Below are positions 4,461 through 5,903 of a DNA stretch of 5,903 nucleotides, in pieces. Location: contig JAJRPT010000178.1 of the NCBI GenBank assembly GCA_024280675.1, forward strand, positions 1 to 5,903, given 5' to 3'. Numbering within the stretch: the stretch's first letter is position 1; each line of letters opens with the position of its first letter. A program made the translations under genes and the position numbers. This stretch comes from Bacteroidota bacterium. GTDB lineage: Bacteria > Bacteroidota > Ignavibacteria > Kapaibacteriales > UBA2268. The notes beneath the pieces are model-generated. The model had not been told where the DNA came from. It did no database searches and saw only the letters and a program-made list of their open reading frames with translations.

Positions 4461-5903
4461 TTGTATCCCAGACGAAAAACTAAAATTATTAATTCAAGCA
4501 TGTGCCTAGTGCTAGTCTTTTTATTTTTCCAGGCAAATGTGCTTCTAGCCGAGGGTCATTTTGTTGGGAATGAATCTCAGATTAGTAGCTCTAGCTTTCC
4601 AGAATCTGATGGTCGTCTTTGGGTAAATCCGATTGACCAGAACAATCTTGTCTTTATTTCCACACAACACAGGAATACTCAAAGCAGAGATAACTTTCTC
4701 ACTCCAATCCACTATTCAACAAATCGTGGTGCTACTTGGCATCTCTCGAACTTTCCGTTTATCCCCAATCAAGAATATACATTCCTGTCAAAGGCTTCTA
4801 GCCCATTGCTTTTGTTTTCCTCCGATGGATTGCATTGTGTAGCCCTTGTCATTTATACTTTGTTCAACAAGGTATCGGACGCTAAGACGGAGGTGAGTCA
4901 AATAATAATTTGGGCAAAATCTAGCAATGGCGGAAAGAACTGGGATTATTCAGACAAGGAAATTCTAGCATCTAACAAAGCAATATTTAGTAATTTACCG
5001 TATAATGGGCTTAGTAAAATATTTTCTAATCTGGACGGGCAAAGCAAGGGCGATGGTAAAATTATTGTTTCCACTATTGAGCATGGCGTTGGAGGGGAGG
5101 GTGTTTCTTTGCTAAGGCTTTTTGAAATTGACGCAGAAAGTGGAAGTGCAAAGGAGCTTCCTAGTGAAATTATTGTCATCGCTGGGTCGGAGATAAATGC
5201 TTTTCATAGCGATTATTCAGATAATTATATTCATTTTGTATTTGCCCAGCAAGATGATGGATATTCAAATTACTATATTAATTATTCCGTTGAGACTGGG
5301 AAATATAGCGAAAAAATAAAAATATCTGATTATTATTTTGCCAATGGTGAGGCAGAAGATTTCGGAGTAAGCTATTTTCCAAACAAGTTCAACCCTCATC
5401 CCAGTATAAAAGTTGATGGGGGCTCCGGCGCTATTTATTGCACCTGGAACTGCTCTGGAATTAAAGAAGATGGAGAAAAGCAGAAAATCTACTTGTCCTT
5501 ATCTAAAGACGCGGGTCTTTCGTGGAGTGAGCCGAGGGTGGTTTCGCCCAATAACTCCTCTGATTCTTACTACTCTACTGTGAGCAAGACTGGAGACAGC
5601 CTGGTTGTCTCATTTTTGGAGCGACAAGCCACGGACGGTTCAAATACTGATATTGTGCTTTTGTTGTTGGACGAAGATATTGAAATGATTGGCAAAAAGA
5701 ATATACTAAATGAACGCCCGCTCAAACTTGAGCCGGGAGGTAAAATGAATTTTGGATATAGCTTTGGTAGAGTCAATAGAGGGAGGATTGGAGAGGATTA
5801 TTTTGCTATTATTTGGCCATTTATAAGTTCAGAGCAAGGAAATAGTGATTACAAATTCAATGTGTTTCCTTTTGGAGAGGAGTCTGTATCAGGAAAAGAA
5901 GAG
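4461..5903 (+). CDS. Secreted Asp-box (BNR/sialidase-like fold) protein, 3' end outside window
   Basis: An open frame of 481 codons runs without a stop to the window edge. From a TTG at 4461 the N-terminus is a good signal peptide: a basic region (MYPRRKTKIINSS), a hydrophobic core (MCLVLVFLFF, continuing to LLA) and likely cleavage near A30. Starting at the ATG at 4500 would lose all the basic residues, so I prefer TTG. No Shine-Dalgarno supports either. Three Asp-box motifs (SxDxGxxW type) are visible: STNRGATW (86-93), SSNGGKNW (154-161) and SKDAGLSW (348-355). The first and third follow a blade-like stretch with NP or HP, as in beta-propellers of the sialidase/BNR superfamily. Catalytic sialidase residues cannot be judged, so no enzyme activity is claimed. 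The product is probably extracellular or surface-bound. A C-terminal sorting domain might lie beyond the window. The start is three bases after the obg stop, and in the same frame. Confidence 0.85.
   Translation, partial: MYPRRKTKIINSSMCLVLVFLFFQANVLLAEGHFVGNESQISSSSFPESDGRLWVNPIDQNNLVFISTQHRNTQSRDNFLTPIHYSTNRGATWHLSNFPFIPNQEYTFLSKASSPLLLFSSDGLHCVALVIYTLFNKVSDAKTEVSQIIIWAKSSNGGKNWDYSDKEILASNKAIFSNLPYNGLSKIFSNLDGQSKGDGKIIVSTIEHGVGGEGVSLLRLFEIDAESGSAKELPSEIIVIAGSEINAFHSDYSDNYIHFVFAQQDDGYSNYYINYSVETGKYSEKIKISDYYFANGEAEDFGVSYFPNKFNPHPSIKVDGGSGAIYCTWNCSGIKEDGEKQKIYLSLSKDAGLSWSEPRVVSPNNSSDSYYSTVSKTGDSLVVSFLERQATDGSNTDIVLLLLDEDIEMIGKKNILNERPLKLEPGGKMNFGYSFGRVNRGRIGEDYFAIIWPFISSEQGNSDYKFNVFPFGEESVSGKEE

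Noticed and set aside
4455..4500. Terminator or promoter between obg and the secreted protein
   Set aside because: No hairpin with a T tract and no convincing -35/-10 pair is visible, and the preferred start leaves only three bases.
4461..5903. Calling the last protein an active sialidase
   Set aside because: Asp boxes mark the fold but occur in many non-enzymatic propellers. Catalytic residues could not be identified and the C-terminus is missing.

Overview
The window suggests a bacterium of the Bacteroidota/Chlorobiota/Ignavibacteria/Kapabacteria kind (FCB superphylum). The grounds are an Obg GTPase that lacks the C-terminal OCT domain, has a non-canonical G4 motif (AKTD) and reads closely like the Bacteroidota-type Obg in its second half; very weak or absent Shine-Dalgarno sequences before every gene; and a secreted Asp-box protein. 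This is an inference from family recollection. The phylum is not proven and I do not recognise the species.

Layout. Positions 1-1129 hold no credible gene. They are a tandem repeat array that runs off the left edge. Each unit begins at a TAAG (81, 220, 321, 460, 561, 700, 800, 902, 1004), so the spacings are 139, 101, 139, 101, 139, 100, 102 and 102 bases. All units share a 5' half (TAAGYCACT, an AT-rich stretch, then an ATGAA/TTCAT inverted repeat). They then carry one of two 3' arms: a long A arm with a CACAC/GTGTG hairpin, or a short B arm with a GCCACA/TGTGGC-type palindrome. A and B alternate to give a 240-base higher-order repeat in 220-699. After that come three B units and a final truncated A unit. 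Unit 1 is a hybrid with a unique middle.

Positions 1179-2045 (minus) are panC, pantothenate synthetase, which starts at GTG and has a very good sigma70-type promoter in the 84-base divergent gap. In the other direction lie three closely spaced plus-strand genes: an unrecognised acidic 444-residue protein (2130-3464), obg (3468-4457, three bases later) and a secreted Asp-box protein (from a TTG at 4461, three bases after the obg stop, open at the right edge). No terminator is visible between them, so they are probably one transcript. PanC (coenzyme A precursor) and Obg (ribosome assembly, growth control) are housekeeping. The third gene's product is exported, so co-transcription with obg does not imply a shared function.

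The least ordinary part is the repeat array: non-coding, highly structured, with a higher-order period and some compensatory changes in its palindromes. Nothing here proves a new system. The array and the unknown gene linked to obg are the items worth following.
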